DNA of 19,836 nucleotides from contig JBHIER010000008.1 of assembly GCA_046760705.1 (NCBI GenBank), forward strand, positions 1-19,836, in the 5' to 3' direction. Shown here piece after piece: positions 7,338 through 15,967 of the stretch. A program made the position numbers and the translations under genes. The DNA comes from JBHIER01 sp046760705 [NCBI: bacterium] (lineage in GTDB: Bacteria > JBHIER01 > G020348925). Every line of letters starts with the position of its first letter. Within the stretch, counting starts at the first letter, position 1. Below the pieces are notes generated by a model that worked only from the letters and a program-made list of their open reading frames with translations, ran no database searches and was not told the DNA's origin.

Positions 7338-7950
7338 ATGCGGGCTGAATTGATCACTATCGGAGACGAACTGCTGTGCGGGAAGACGGCCGACACCAAT
7401 AGGACGTACATGGCTGAGAAGTTGGCGACCGTGGGCGTCGGGGTGGTCCGCATGACGACGGGCCGAACAACAGATTTCGGAGGCCGAAAGGGTTGTCCGC
7501 GACAGAGTGGGGTATTATATTTATGGTGTCGACGGCCAGTCCTTGGAAGGGGTCGTTGCAGGTTTACTCTTGGAGAGAAGAGCGACGATATCGGTGGCCG
7601 AATCGTGCACTGGAGGCCTTATCACCAGCAGGTTGACGGACATTCCCGGCAGTTCCAAATTCCTCGACCACGGAGTGGTCGTCAATTCGAAGAGAACCAA
7701 GCACGATGCGCTCAGGGTTCCGACGAAAACGTTGGAAGAATATGGGCCGGTCAGCCCAGAGACGAGAGCCATGGCTGAGAGGGTGAGGGCCCTCGGTCAA
7801 ACCGATTTAGGCCTCGCTGTCACCGGAATAATGGGGCCCACCGGAGCGATGCCCGAAAGGAGTTCCCGTTTTTCGGCAACAGGACCGCCAAGAAGGAGCT
7901 GAGCGCAGGCGGCACTGAATGAAGTGAGGCTGTTTTTGCTGAAGGATTGA
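7338..7950 (+). pseudogene. cinA: CinA family protein (competence-damage / NMN amidohydrolase), multiply disrupted relic
   Basis: Full CinA is about 410 residues, with an N-terminal MoaB-like pyrophosphatase domain and a C-terminal NMN deamidase domain. Only about 204 codons' worth of DNA remains here, in several frames. At 7338-7463 lies a good N-terminus (MRAELITIGDELL...TTG). It joins directly, in another frame, to sequence from the end of the middle region (QISEAERVVRDRVGYYIYG, from about 7465), implying loss of roughly 190 codons. The C-terminal domain is then readable (SVAESCTGGLITSRLTD, DLGLAVTGIMGPTG) until about 7858, where a further deletion and frame change lead into FFGNRTAKKELSA. 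A 2-nt loss near 7907 gives a third frame, ALNEVRLFLLKD, ending at TGA 7948-7950. Several independent lesions argue for real decay and against a single sequencing error. Its neighbours thpR, recA and recX are intact. Confidence 0.9.
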
Positions 7951-7984
7951 TTGACTTTTTTAGCCAAAATTATGGTCGATAGTC

Positions 7985-8545
7985 GTGCAGAAAGTGAGAA
8001 CATTCGTGGCCGTTGAGATGCCCGGCGAGCTGAGGGTCCAGTTCAAGGATGTGCAGGCCCAGTTGCAACGGGCCGAGGCCCATGTGAACTGGGTGGAACC
8101 GCACAACATCCACGTGACCCTCAAGTTTCTTGGTGAAATCGGGCAGGATCAGTTGGAGGGGCTGTATGAAGGTGTCTCTGAGGGGGTACGAGGGCTTGCA
8201 CCCTTTGAGATCGGCCTCTCCGGACTCGGCGCTTTTCCCAATTTCAGACGTCCGCGAGTGGTGTGGATAGGGGTCGAGAGAGGGAGAGAAAGACTGGTCG
8301 AGCTGCAGAGAAGGTTGGAAGAATCTATCGGTCACCGCGGATTCCCCAGGGACAATCGCAAGTTCTCACCCCATCTGACCATCGGCAGAGTGAAGTCGCC
8401 TCGGGGTGTTGATGATCTTGTCGATACCATCAAGGCTACTCCTTTTGAGTCGGGGTCCATTCGAGTGGATGAGGTGGTGGTGATGAAGAGTACTTTAACC
8501 CCGGAGGGGCCGATCTATGCGTCGCTGCGGAGGATCGGCCTGTGA
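7985..8545 (+). CDS. thpR: RNA 2',3'-cyclic phosphodiesterase (2H family, LigT-like)
   Basis: ThpR-type enzymes open 2',3'-cyclic phosphates at RNA ends and belong to the 2H phosphoesterase superfamily. Both catalytic HxT motifs are present: HVTL (His 43, Thr 45) and HLTI (His 130, Thr 132), at the expected separation, in a 186-residue protein of normal length. GTG 7985 is used here; an in-frame GTG at 7994 gives VRTFVAVEMP, closer to the usual N-terminus, and neither has a strong ribosome-binding site. The weak initiation context may result from the decay of the upstream cinA, with which it was probably translationally coupled. A position between cinA and recA is common in bacteria. Confidence 0.88.
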   Translation: MQKVRTFVAVEMPGELRVQFKDVQAQLQRAEAHVNWVEPHNIHVTLKFLGEIGQDQLEGLYEGVSEGVRGLAPFEIGLSGLGAFPNFRRPRVVWIGVERGRERLVELQRRLEESIGHRGFPRDNRKFSPHLTIGRVKSPRGVDDLVDTIKATPFESGSIRVDEVVVMKSTLTPEGPIYASLRRIGL

Positions 8546-8548
8546 GAG

Positions 8549-8560
8549 GGAGGTGATCCA
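8549..8560 (+). promoter_or_regulatory. Extended Shine-Dalgarno of recA
   Basis: The twelve bases GGAGGTGATCCA just before the recA ATG (8564) are fully complementary to the usual 3' end of bacterial 16S rRNA, much longer than the 5-7 nt found at the other genes here. This suggests strong translation of recA. No LexA/SOS operator is recognisable in the roughly 20 bases between thpR and recA, so any damage control would act further upstream. Confidence 0.7.
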
Positions 8561-8563
8561 ATC

Positions 8564-9616
8564 ATGGCAGGGGAGAGTCTGAGCGAGAAAGGGAAGGCCC
8601 TCAGTCTGGCAGTAGCCCAGATCGAGAGGCAGTTCGGCAAAGGGGCCGTCATGAGGTTGGGGGACGAGTCGGCTCGGGTGCCTATTGAGGCTATTCCCAC
8701 CGGTTCGTTGGCCCTGGACGCAGCTCTGGGCGTAGGGGGAGTGCCCAGAGGAAGGGTGGTCGAAATCTTCGGCCCGGAAGCCTCTGGTAAGACCACTTTG
8801 GCCTACCATATCGTGGCCGAAGCTCAGAAACGGGATGGTATTGCCGCCTACATCGACGTGGAGCACTCCGTCGATGCGGATTATGCCCACAGCGTGGGGG
8901 TGGACATCGAAAACCTGCTCATCTCTCAGCCGGACGCCGGAGAACAGGCCCTCGAGATCGCTGAGACGCTCGTCCGGAGTGGGGCCATCGACATCTTTGT
9001 GGTCGATTCCGTGGCAGCCCTGGTGCCTCGGGCCGAGATCGAGGGGGAGATGGGGGAGGCCCACATGGGTCTTCAGGCCAGACTTATGTCCCAGGCCTTG
9101 AGAAAACTGACCGCGGTTATCAGCCGGTCCAAGACCTGCGCCGTCTTTACCAACCAGATCCGGGAGAAGATCGGGGTGATGTTCGGAAACCCCGAGGTAA
9201 CCCCCGGCGGCCGGGCCCTGAAGTTCTACTCCACTGTCCGCCTGGACATTCGGAGGATCGCCTCCATCAAAGAGGGCCAGGAGGTGAAGGGGAGTCGCAC
9301 CAAGGTCAAAGTGGTCAAGAATAAGGTGGCCCCTCCCTTCAGAGAGGCCCAATTCGACATCATCTACGGGGAAGGGATCTCCAGAGAGGGCGATATTCTC
9401 GACCTGGCTGTGGCCCACGAGATCGTCGAAAAGAGCGGAACATGGTTCTCCTTTGAGGGCGATCGGCTCGGACAGGGCCGCGAGACCGTGAAGCACTTCC
9501 TCAAGGAGAATCCAGATCTGAGCGAGCAGATAGAGAGGAGGGTGAGAGAAAAGCTCAGCCTGCCGCAGAAGAGAGAGGCTCAAAAGGAGACGGGAACCGC
9601 TTCGAAAAAGGGCTGA
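8564..9616 (+). CDS. recA: Recombinase RecA
   Basis: RecA forms filaments on single-stranded DNA, drives homologous pairing and strand exchange, and activates LexA self-cleavage. The 350-residue protein has Walker [10 protein letters not shown] (70-78), the DxEH segment (Asp 98, Glu 100, His 101), Walker [11 protein letters not shown], the L1/L2 DNA-binding region [15 protein letters not shown] and [16 protein letters not shown], and a C-terminal helical domain. Minor departures from the usual sequence are DVEHSVD in place of DAEHALD and [11 protein letters not shown] in place of TTTGGNALKFY; neither removes a catalytic residue. It is followed closely by recX, its modulator, and the two are likely co-transcribed. 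Confidence 0.97.
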   Translation: MAGESLSEKGKALSLAVAQIERQFGKGAVMRLGDESARVPIEAIPTGSLALDAALGVGGVPRGRVVEIFGPEASGKTTLAYHIVAEAQKRDGIAAYIDVEHSVDADYAHSVGVDIENLLISQPDAGEQALEIAETLVRSGAIDIFVVDSVAALVPRAEIEGEMGEAHMGLQARLMSQALRKLTAVISRSKTCAVFTNQIREKIGVMFGNPEVTPGGRALKFYSTVRLDIRRIASIKEGQEVKGSRTKVKVVKNKVAPPFREAQFDIIYGEGISREGDILDLAVAHEIVEKSGTWFSFEGDRLGQGRETVKHFLKENPDLSEQIERRVREKLSLPQKREAQKETGTASKKG

Positions 9617-9619
9617 ACC

Positions 9620-10264
9620 GTGGGCAGAGGAGGTACTATCACCAAGATTGAGACCCAAAAACATCACCCCCACCGGTGCTCAATCTTCATCGACAACGGT
9701 TTCGCCTTCGGGCTCGACAAAGAGATCGTACTCAAGAACGACCTGAGAGTTGGACAGGAGCTCGACGATCACCAGATAGAGACCCTCCTTCTGAACGAAG
9801 AGGAGAAGAAGGCCAAACAGTATGCCTTCAATCTCCTCTCCTACGGCGACAGGAGCTGTCGGCAGCTCCGGGACCGACTGAGGGGGGAAGGGTACGACGC
9901 CGAGATCATTGACAGGGTCGTCGACTGGCTCAAACAGGTACAGTTGTTGGATGACGAGCGGTTCGCCTGTCAATGGGCCAGGGACCGCCTGAGAAGCAAA
10001 CCCATGGGAGCAAAGCTCCTTCACCAAAAACTCCGAGAGAAGGGGATTGAACCGGAGATCGTCGAGCGAACAATCGACAATCTTTACGGTGAGGTGAGTG
10101 AGGAGGAGCTTGCCCTCAAGTTGCTCGAATCGAGGAGAGAAAGATACGGAGATCTCCGAAGCGAGAAGTTCAAAAGACAGATGTCCGATTTTCTCTTGAG
10201 AAGAGGCTTTCCCTGGGAGACGGTGAGGGAGACTGTGGAGAAGATGACGAGTGAGCAAACTTGA
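9620..10264 (+). CDS. recX: Regulatory protein RecX
   Basis: RecX binds RecA and limits filament growth. The 214-residue protein shows an N-terminal part with ITKIETQKHHPHRCSIFID, then the three-helix repeats of the family: AFNLLSYGDRSCRQLRDRL, WLKQVQLLDDERFACQWARD, RLRSKPMGAKLLHQKLREKG and RRGFPWETVRETVE. The start GTG 9620 lies 3 nt after the recA stop. The stop at 10264 overlaps an upstream TTG that reads in frame into alaS. The recA-recX-alaS order is widely conserved. Confidence 0.9.
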   Translation: MGRGGTITKIETQKHHPHRCSIFIDNGFAFGLDKEIVLKNDLRVGQELDDHQIETLLLNEEEKKAKQYAFNLLSYGDRSCRQLRDRLRGEGYDAEIIDRVVDWLKQVQLLDDERFACQWARDRLRSKPMGAKLLHQKLREKGIEPEIVERTIDNLYGEVSEEELALKLLESRRERYGDLRSEKFKRQMSDFLLRRGFPWETVRETVEKMTSEQT

Positions 10265-10317
10265 AGGACATGTTGAAAGTCATTGAAGAGAAGAACCTAT
10301 CTGTGAAGTTGGTAAAG

Positions 10318-12966
10318 ATGACCAGCAGTGAGATCCGACAATCTTTCCTCGATTTTTTTGCCGGCAAAGATCATAAGATCATGCCCAGTGCTCCGGTCAT
10401 CCCCGAGGGTGATCCGACACTCATTTTCACCAATGCTGGGATGAACCAGTTCAAGGACATCTTCTTGGGCACGGGTAAGCGAGGGTACAAGCGGGTGGCC
10501 AACTCGCAGAAGTGCATCCGGGTCTCGGGAAAACATAACGATCTGGAGGAGGTGGGCCGGGACACCTATCACCACACCTTCTTCGAGATGTTGGGCAATT
10601 GGTCCTTCGGAGATTACTACAAGGAGGAGGCCATCCAGTGGGCCTGGGAGCTGTTTGTCGAGGTTTGGGGACTGCCCAGGGATCGGCTCTGGGCCACCGT
10701 CTTTCTGGAGGACGAGCAGGCTGCCGAACTCTGGCCGAAGGTGACAGATATGCCTGCTGAACGGGTTCTTCGCTTCGGCGAGGAGGACAACTTCTGGGAG
10801 ATGGGCGATGTGGGCCCCTGCGGGCCGTGTTCGGAGATCCATATCGATCGCGGTGAAGAGTTTTGCGACGCCACCGATCCCGGGCATGTCTGTGGCGTCA
10901 ACAGCGGATGCGCCCGCTTCATCGAGCTCTGGAACCTGGTCTTTATTCAGTTCAATCGCGATGAGAAGGGTACCAAGACCGAACTTCCGGCCAAGCATGT
11001 GGACACAGGGGCCGGTTTTGAGCGCATTGTGGCGGTGCTGCAGAACAAACCATCCAACTACGATACAGACCTTTTCAGACCGATCGTAGAGGAGATTTCG
11101 GAGATCACTGGACAGAGGTACCGAAACGGCCGGGGCGAGAGAGACGTGGCCTTCCGGGTCATCTCCGACCATGTGCGGGCTCTCTCTTTTGCCATTGCTG
11201 ACGGGGCCATGCCGTCCAACGAGGGCCGCGGCTACGTATTGCGGCGAATCCTGCGGCGGGGGGCGCGGTTCGGGCGGATCCTCGAGATGCACGAGCCCTT
11301 CATCTATCGATTGGTCTCGCCCCTGGTCGATGTGATGGGCGAGGCCTTCCCCGAGGTCCGGGAACGCCACCAGCACATTGCCCGCGTCATCCAGGCCGAG
11401 GAGGAGAACTTCGGCCGAACCCTGGATCGCGGCATCGCTATATTTGAGGAGAGGTCACAAAAAATCCGCCAGGCAGGCTCCACCACCTTTCCAGGCGAAG
11501 ACGCCTTCCTCCTACACGATACCTTCGGTTTCCCGCTCGATCTGACTCAACTGATGGCCAGGGAGAAGGGGCTGCGGGTGGATGTGGAGCGGTTCGAAAA
11601 AGAGATGGAAAGACAGAAGGAGCTGTCGAAGAAGGGGCAGAGGGAGATCGTCCAGGTGACTTCGGAGAGGCCGGGAGAGTCGCAACAGTTCGTGGGCTAC
11701 GAAAGCACGGAATCTGAAGGTGTGGTGGTCCTGATGGGCAGGGAGAAGACCTTCGTCGATGAGGCCGATGAGGGGGACGAGGTCGATATTGAGTTGGACA
11801 CCACACCTTTTTACGCCGAATACGGTGGGCAGGTTGGGGACACCGGTCTCCTGGTGGCTGACGGGGTAAAGGTTGAGGTTGTTGATACCCAGAGGGTGGG
11901 AAAAGATCGGATCATTCATCGGGCCAAGATCAAAGAGGGGCGATTGAGAAAGGGCCAGAAGGTCCTGGCTCAGGTGGACGTCGGCCGGAGAAGGGCCATC
12001 GCCCGGAATCATACGGCTACCCACCTGCTTCAGGCGGCGTTGCGCCAGGTTCTGGGCGAGCATGTCTCCCAGGCCGGCTCCCTGGTGGCTCCGGATCGGC
12101 TCCGCTTCGACTTCACCCATTACGGGGCCATGACCGAGGCGGAGATCGAAGAGGTCGAAGCCATCGTCAACAGAAGGATTATGGAGAATGTGCCTGTTTC
12201 CACCCGGATCAGGGCCTTTGACGAGGCAAAAAAGGCCGGAGCGATCGCCCTCTTCGGGGAGAAGTACGACGAGTATGTGCGCGTCGTCCGGACCGGCGAT
12301 TTCAGCGCGGAACTGTGCGGCGGAACACATGTGGCAGCCACCGGCGAAATTGGACTCTTCCTCATCACTTCCGAGAGCGGTGTGGCTGCAGGCGTACGGC
12401 GCATCGAAGCCATCACCGGGGAGGGGGCTTACGTCTATTCGAAGAGACGGAGCGCGGATCTGGAGGCCATCGGACACATTATGAAATCGAGTCCCTTCGA
12501 GGCCCGGGAACGGGTGGAGAGGTTGGTGGCCCAGCAGAAGGAGTTGGAAAGGGAGGTTCAATCACTGCGCCTGGCGCAAACCGGCACCCTCTTCGACGGT
12601 CTCATCGACCGGGCGGAGGAGATTGAGGGTGAAAAGGTGGTGGCCGCCAAGGTCGAGGCCGCGGACATCGATTCCCTTCGAAAGATGGCCGACGTTTTGA
12701 GAGACAAATTGAGATCAGGTGTCGGCGTGCTGGGGGCCGTTTTTGGTGGAAAAGCCACTTTTATTGTTGTCGTGACCGATGATCTGATCCGGGAGCGGGG
12801 ACTGAAAGCAGGGGAGATCGTGAAACGGGTGGCCCGCATCGCCGGCGGCGGCGGGGGTGGGAAGGATCATCTGGCCCAAGCCGGCGGGAAAGACCCCTCT
12901 AAACTGAAGGAGGCACTGGCCCAGGCCTCCGTGATTGTGAAGGATCTTTTAAGGAGCACCGAGTAA
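10318..12966 (+). CDS. alaS: Alanine--tRNA ligase
   Basis: AlaRS charges tRNA-Ala and edits mischarged Ser/Gly. From ATG 10318 it is 882 residues, matching the family's usual 870-880. The class II catalytic core opens with MTSSEIRQSFLDFFAGKDHK and contains TNAGMNQFKDIFLG, HHTFFEMLGNWSFGDY and the GRGYVLRRILRRG segment. The editing domain has the zinc ligands in HTATHLL and CGGTHV, and the C-Ala domain ends with a glycine-rich GGGGGGKDHLAQAGG. The frame is open upstream to TTG 10261 and ATG 10270 (the latter with AAGGA close by), which would add 16-19 residues not typical of the family; ATG 10318 has a weak ribosome-binding site, so the start is somewhat uncertain. No inactivating change is seen. 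Confidence 0.95.
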   Translation: MTSSEIRQSFLDFFAGKDHKIMPSAPVIPEGDPTLIFTNAGMNQFKDIFLGTGKRGYKRVANSQKCIRVSGKHNDLEEVGRDTYHHTFFEMLGNWSFGDYYKEEAIQWAWELFVEVWGLPRDRLWATVFLEDEQAAELWPKVTDMPAERVLRFGEEDNFWEMGDVGPCGPCSEIHIDRGEEFCDATDPGHVCGVNSGCARFIELWNLVFIQFNRDEKGTKTELPAKHVDTGAGFERIVAVLQNKPSNYDTDLFRPIVEEISEITGQRYRNGRGERDVAFRVISDHVRALSFAIADGAMPSNEGRGYVLRRILRRGARFGRILEMHEPFIYRLVSPLVDVMGEAFPEVRERHQHIARVIQAEEENFGRTLDRGIAIFEERSQKIRQAGSTTFPGEDAFLLHDTFGFPLDLTQLMAREKGLRVDVERFEKEMERQKELSKKGQREIVQVTSERPGESQQFVGYESTESEGVVVLMGREKTFVDEADEGDEVDIELDTTPFYAEYGGQVGDTGLLVADGVKVEVVDTQRVGKDRIIHRAKIKEGRLRKGQKVLAQVDVGRRRAIARNHTATHLLQAALRQVLGEHVSQAGSLVAPDRLRFDFTHYGAMTEAEIEEVEAIVNRRIMENVPVSTRIRAFDEAKKAGAIALFGEKYDEYVRVVRTGDFSAELCGGTHVAATGEIGLFLITSESGVAAGVRRIEAITGEGAYVYSKRRSADLEAIGHIMKSSPFEARERVERLVAQQKELEREVQSLRLAQTGTLFDGLIDRAEEIEGEKVVAAKVEAADIDSLRKMADVLRDKLRSGVGVLGAVFGGKATFIVVVTDDLIRERGLKAGEIVKRVARIAGGGGGGKDHLAQAGGKDPSKLKEALAQASVIVKDLLRSTE

Positions 12967-12983
12967 AAGAAAGGGAGGTGGTG

Positions 12984-13727
12984 ATGTCGGTTCACGAATA
13001 TTTGATGGGGGTGCTGAAGGAGAAAGGGGCAGGATATCTGCCACTGCTGGACCCCGACCGATTGGACGGGAAGAAGCTGGTTCAGATAGCCGCCCATCTT
13101 GAGGCCGCCGGTGTGGATGCTCTCATGATCGGAAGCAGCCTCCTCCTTTCGGCTACCATAGATGGGATCATTCAGGACCTCAAGAGAGAGATCTCGATCC
13201 CTGTCATCGTCTTCCCCGGCAGCTTAAACCAGGTCTCCAAATATGCCGATGCCATTCTCTTTCTCTCTCTCATCAGCGGGCGCAACCCGGATCGCCTCAT
13301 TGGAGATCAGGTCAAAGCGGCCCCGACCATCAAGAAATACGGCATTGAACCCATTCCCACAGGATATATGCTCATCGAATCGGGGCACCCAACATCGGCC
13401 CAGTTCATGAGCAATACGGTGCCGATCCCCAGGAATAAGCCCGACATCGCCATGGCCCACGCTCTGGCCGCCGAGTATTTGGGAATGAAGATGGTCTATC
13501 TTGAGGCCGGAAGCGGAGCCGATGAGTCGATCCCGGAACAGACCATCGCCTCGGTGAGAAGTTACGTCTCCATACCCCTCATCGTCGGCGGAGGAATCCG
13601 CACGCCAGATGTTGCAGCCAAGAAGGTGAAAGCAGGAGCCTCCTTCGTCGTCACCGGCAATGTGTTGGAGAAAGAGGACAGCCTTGAACTGGTGGAGGAG
13701 TTCTGCGAGGCGATACATTCTCCATGA
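12984..13727 (+). CDS. Geranylgeranylglyceryl/heptaprenylglyceryl phosphate synthase family protein
   Basis: Members of the PcrB/GGGPS family attach a polyprenyl chain to sn-glycerol-1-phosphate, the first step of archaeal ether-lipid synthesis; bacterial group II members are known from Bacteroidetes-type lineages. The 247-residue TIM barrel shows LPLLDPDRLD near the start, FPGSLNQVSKYADAILFLS, SGRNPDRLIGDQV, the phosphate-binding YLEAGSGA and IVGGGIRTPD, and a terminal VVTGN. ATG 12984 is chosen because GGGAGG lies 5 nt upstream; GTG codons at 12978 and 12981 fall on or next to that site. It follows alaS by 17 nt. The prenyl chain length and actual product cannot be read from the sequence. 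Confidence 0.88.
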   Translation: MSVHEYLMGVLKEKGAGYLPLLDPDRLDGKKLVQIAAHLEAAGVDALMIGSSLLLSATIDGIIQDLKREISIPVIVFPGSLNQVSKYADAILFLSLISGRNPDRLIGDQVKAAPTIKKYGIEPIPTGYMLIESGHPTSAQFMSNTVPIPRNKPDIAMAHALAAEYLGMKMVYLEAGSGADESIPEQTIASVRSYVSIPLIVGGGIRTPDVAAKKVKAGASFVVTGNVLEKEDSLELVEEFCEAIHSP

Positions 13728-13981
13728 ATAGAACAGAATTGGCTGTGAGTTGAAAGTTGGCAAATAGTATCCTTACGGATTAACTCCCTATCGTGCGATC
13801 TTTGGAGTTAAGGCTTTAGCCTCCTATTATGCGAAATGAACGAGGCAGGGGAAAGAGAAGAGCAAATCTTAGAGGCGGAGACGCCAAGCTACGAGGATAA
13901 GCTGTGAGGGCATACGATGGGGGAGGAACTGCTCAAAGAACCCATCACCCTATCGCCAAGCAGACTGGGAGTTAAAAAGGT
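13728..13981. other. Spacer between GGGPS-like gene and gmhA
   Basis: These 254 bases contain no supported gene. Near 13747-13761 there is a GAGTTGAAAGTTGGC element of the same low-complexity type seen beside dnaX. At about 13805-13826 an AGGCTTTAGCCT self-complementary core sits in GGAG...CTCC, a short hairpin without a T-run. No clear promoter or riboswitch was recognised. Confidence 0.4.
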
Positions 13982-14584
13982 ATGAACTCAAAGATAGAAG
14001 AAGTTAAAGCACAATTGCTTGAGAGCAGCGAACTGAAGAAAAGGGTGGCCGATAATCTTGGTTCTCAGATTGTAGAAGTTGCTGAGGTATTGATTCGCTG
14101 TTTGAGGAACGGAGGGAAGGTGCTGTTGTGTGGCAACGGCGGCAGTGCCGCCGATGCCCAACACATCGCTGGTGAGATCTCCTGCCGATTGAGAATAGAG
14201 CGGGACGGACTGCCGGCCATTGCCTTAACAACGAATACATCTGTTTTAACTGCCTTGGCCAACGACTATTCTTACGATGAGGTCTTTTTGCGCCAGGTGA
14301 AGGCCATCGCCCGGGAGGGCGATTGCTTGATCGGGATCAGTACCTCTGGCGCATCAGAGAGCGTGAACCTGGCAGTCAAGCAGGCCAGAGAGCTGGGGGT
14401 GACTACTTTCGGTCTGACAGGGCGCGGGGGCGGAACGCTGGCTCGCCTCGTTGACTCTGCCCTCATCATCCCCTCTGATGATACGCAGCGAATTCAGGAG
14501 GCCCACATCACCGTAGGCCACATCCTCTGCGATGTGATCGAGCGGGAACTCTTTCCTCAAGAGGACATTCCCCAAAGAGAATAG
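13982..14584 (+). CDS. gmhA: D-sedoheptulose-7-phosphate isomerase
   Basis: GmhA turns sedoheptulose 7-phosphate into D-glycero-D-manno-heptose 7-phosphate, the first step to the heptose of lipopolysaccharide core or of S-layer and capsule glycans. The 200-residue SIS-domain protein has GNGGSAADAQH (51-61), ISTSGASESVN (119-129) and the C-terminal RIQEAHITVGHILCD. His 61, Glu 65, Gln 172 and His 180 fall at the same numbers as the zinc and catalytic residues of E. coli GmhA, so an active isomerase is likely. The start ATG 13982 has a GGGAG about 10 nt upstream. No other heptose gene is in view; the next gene is a regulator. Confidence 0.92.
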   Translation: MNSKIEEVKAQLLESSELKKRVADNLGSQIVEVAEVLIRCLRNGGKVLLCGNGGSAADAQHIAGEISCRLRIERDGLPAIALTTNTSVLTALANDYSYDEVFLRQVKAIAREGDCLIGISTSGASESVNLAVKQARELGVTTFGLTGRGGGTLARLVDSALIIPSDDTQRIQEAHITVGHILCDVIERELFPQEDIPQRE

Positions 14585-14630
14585 GGCGATCGTAACTGGG
14601 CAATTTCTTCCTTCGGGCCAAAGGGAGCAG

Positions 14631-15800
14631 ATGCGAATCGATGATGAAAGATATCAGCAACGCTTGGACCTGTTGACAGAGTGTGGTTTGGTGGGCGGAT
14701 CGGGGAAGCTCCACGAGATCGCTGAGACCATCCTCCAGGTGGCGCCTACCAATGTGACGGTCCTGATCACCGGGGAGAGCGGTACAGGAAAAGAACTGAT
14801 TGCCCGGGCCATACACAAGCACAGCCCTCGCCGGTTCAACCCTTTCATCGCCGTCAACTGCGGGGCTCTGGCCGAAAGCATCCTCGAGAGTGAGCTCTTC
14901 GGCCACGAAAAGGGGTCCTTCACCGGGGCGGCGGCCCGAAGGAAAGGGGTCTTCGAGCTGGCCAATGGGGGAACCATCCTCCTGGACGAGGTGGGCGAGA
15001 TGTCTTTCGCCACTCAGGTAAAGTTGCTGAGGGTTCTGGAGGAGAAAGAGTTCATGCGCCTCGGCGGTACGGAGTACATCCAGGTCGATGTACGGGTCGT
15101 CGCCTCGACCAACAGGGACCTGGCCTCGGCCGTGGAGAGGGGCGACTTTCGACGCGATCTCTACTACCGGCTGAAAGTCATAGAGATTATTGTGCCGCCG
15201 TTACGCGAGAGAGGAGAGGACATCCCCCTGCTCGTCGATGCCTTCGTCACGCAGTTCGCCAGGGAAAACGGTATCGAATTCCCCGGCATCACGGAGGAGG
15301 CGATGCAGCTTTTGGTGAACTATTCCTGGCCAGGGAACGTGAGAGAGTTGAAGAACTTTATCGAGAGCATGGTGGTCCTCTCCCCAAAACGGAAGATCGA
15401 AGCCAACGATATACCGGTCTATCTGACCGGGCGGAGGGAGCCGGTGCGGCCTCTCCCAGTCAAGGCCGACAAGACCCCTGATCAAGCTGAGCGGGAAGTG
15501 ATTCTCAGGGCCCTGTGGGCCTTGAAAAACGAAGTGTCCGAAATGAGAGAGACCATCCTTGAAAAGTTGGACGGGCAACCTATCAGAGGGGTACCTGTTG
15601 TGGAAAGGGGGGATGCTCCTATCGAATTGTCTCCAAAAGGGGTGACCTTTGAGGTGGGTACCCCCATGAGCGAAGTGGAACGAGAGATGATCTACCAAAC
15701 CCTCCAAGAAGTCAGAGGCAATCGCCGAAAAGCAGCGGAATTGCTGGGTATGAGCGAACGGACATTCTATCGGAGGCTTCAGAAGTACGGTTTTTCATAA
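14631..15800 (+). CDS. Sigma-54-dependent transcriptional activator without a receiver domain
   Basis: This bacterial enhancer-binding protein (389 residues) starts almost directly with the AAA+ domain, after about 20 residues. It has Walker A GESGTGKE (48-55), ELFGHEKGSFTGA (88-100), Walker B GGTILLDEVGEM, the DLYYRLKV and PPLRER segments, and the WPGNVRELKN motif. The sigma-54 contact loop is GSFTGA in place of the usual GAFTGA. A linker of about 90 residues leads to a C-terminal Fis-type helix-turn-helix (RRKAAELLGMSERTFYRRL). With no N-terminal sensory domain it may be controlled by a partner or be constitutively active. It sits 150 bp upstream of htrA, so envelope-stress control is conceivable but unproven. 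It lies 46 bp after gmhA. Confidence 0.9.
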   Translation: MRIDDERYQQRLDLLTECGLVGGSGKLHEIAETILQVAPTNVTVLITGESGTGKELIARAIHKHSPRRFNPFIAVNCGALAESILESELFGHEKGSFTGAAARRKGVFELANGGTILLDEVGEMSFATQVKLLRVLEEKEFMRLGGTEYIQVDVRVVASTNRDLASAVERGDFRRDLYYRLKVIEIIVPPLRERGEDIPLLVDAFVTQFARENGIEFPGITEEAMQLLVNYSWPGNVRELKNFIESMVVLSPKRKIEANDIPVYLTGRREPVRPLPVKADKTPDQAEREVILRALWALKNEVSEMRETILEKLDGQPIRGVPVVERGDAPIELSPKGVTFEVGTPMSEVEREMIYQTLQEVRGNRRKAAELLGMSERTFYRRLQKYGFS

Positions 15801-15914
15801 AGAGAATACGCCAGAGGTGAAACCATTTCCAAACTGTATCGTTATACGACCAGAAAGAGAGGTGGCTATGATTCAAGAGGAGGGGAATATAATGGGGAAA
15901 GCAGTAAAATGTGG

Positions 15915-15943
15915 TTGACCCTTTCTTAACATTTCACTACACC
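15915..15943 (+). promoter_or_regulatory. Possible sigma-70-type promoter for htrA
   Basis: TTGACC at 15915-15920 is followed after 17 bases by TACACC at 15938-15943, an acceptable -35 and a poor -10 box, 24 bp before the htrA ATG. No convincing -24/-12 (TGGC-N-TTGC) element for sigma-54 was found in 15801-15950 although the neighbouring gene encodes a sigma-54 activator. Confidence 0.3.
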
Positions 15944-15967
15944 TTGTAAATGAATCGGAGGGCAACT

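Noticed and set aside
8495-9673. Long minus-strand open frame of 392 codons opposite recA
   Set aside because: Its translation is a low-complexity mirror of recA codons with no recognisable motif and it runs antisense to a certain gene; similar mirror frames oppose alaS, porB and porA.
15801-15950. Sigma-54 promoter for htrA
   Set aside because: The closest match, TGGCTATGATTC around 15861-15872, lacks the GC of the -12 element at the right spacing.
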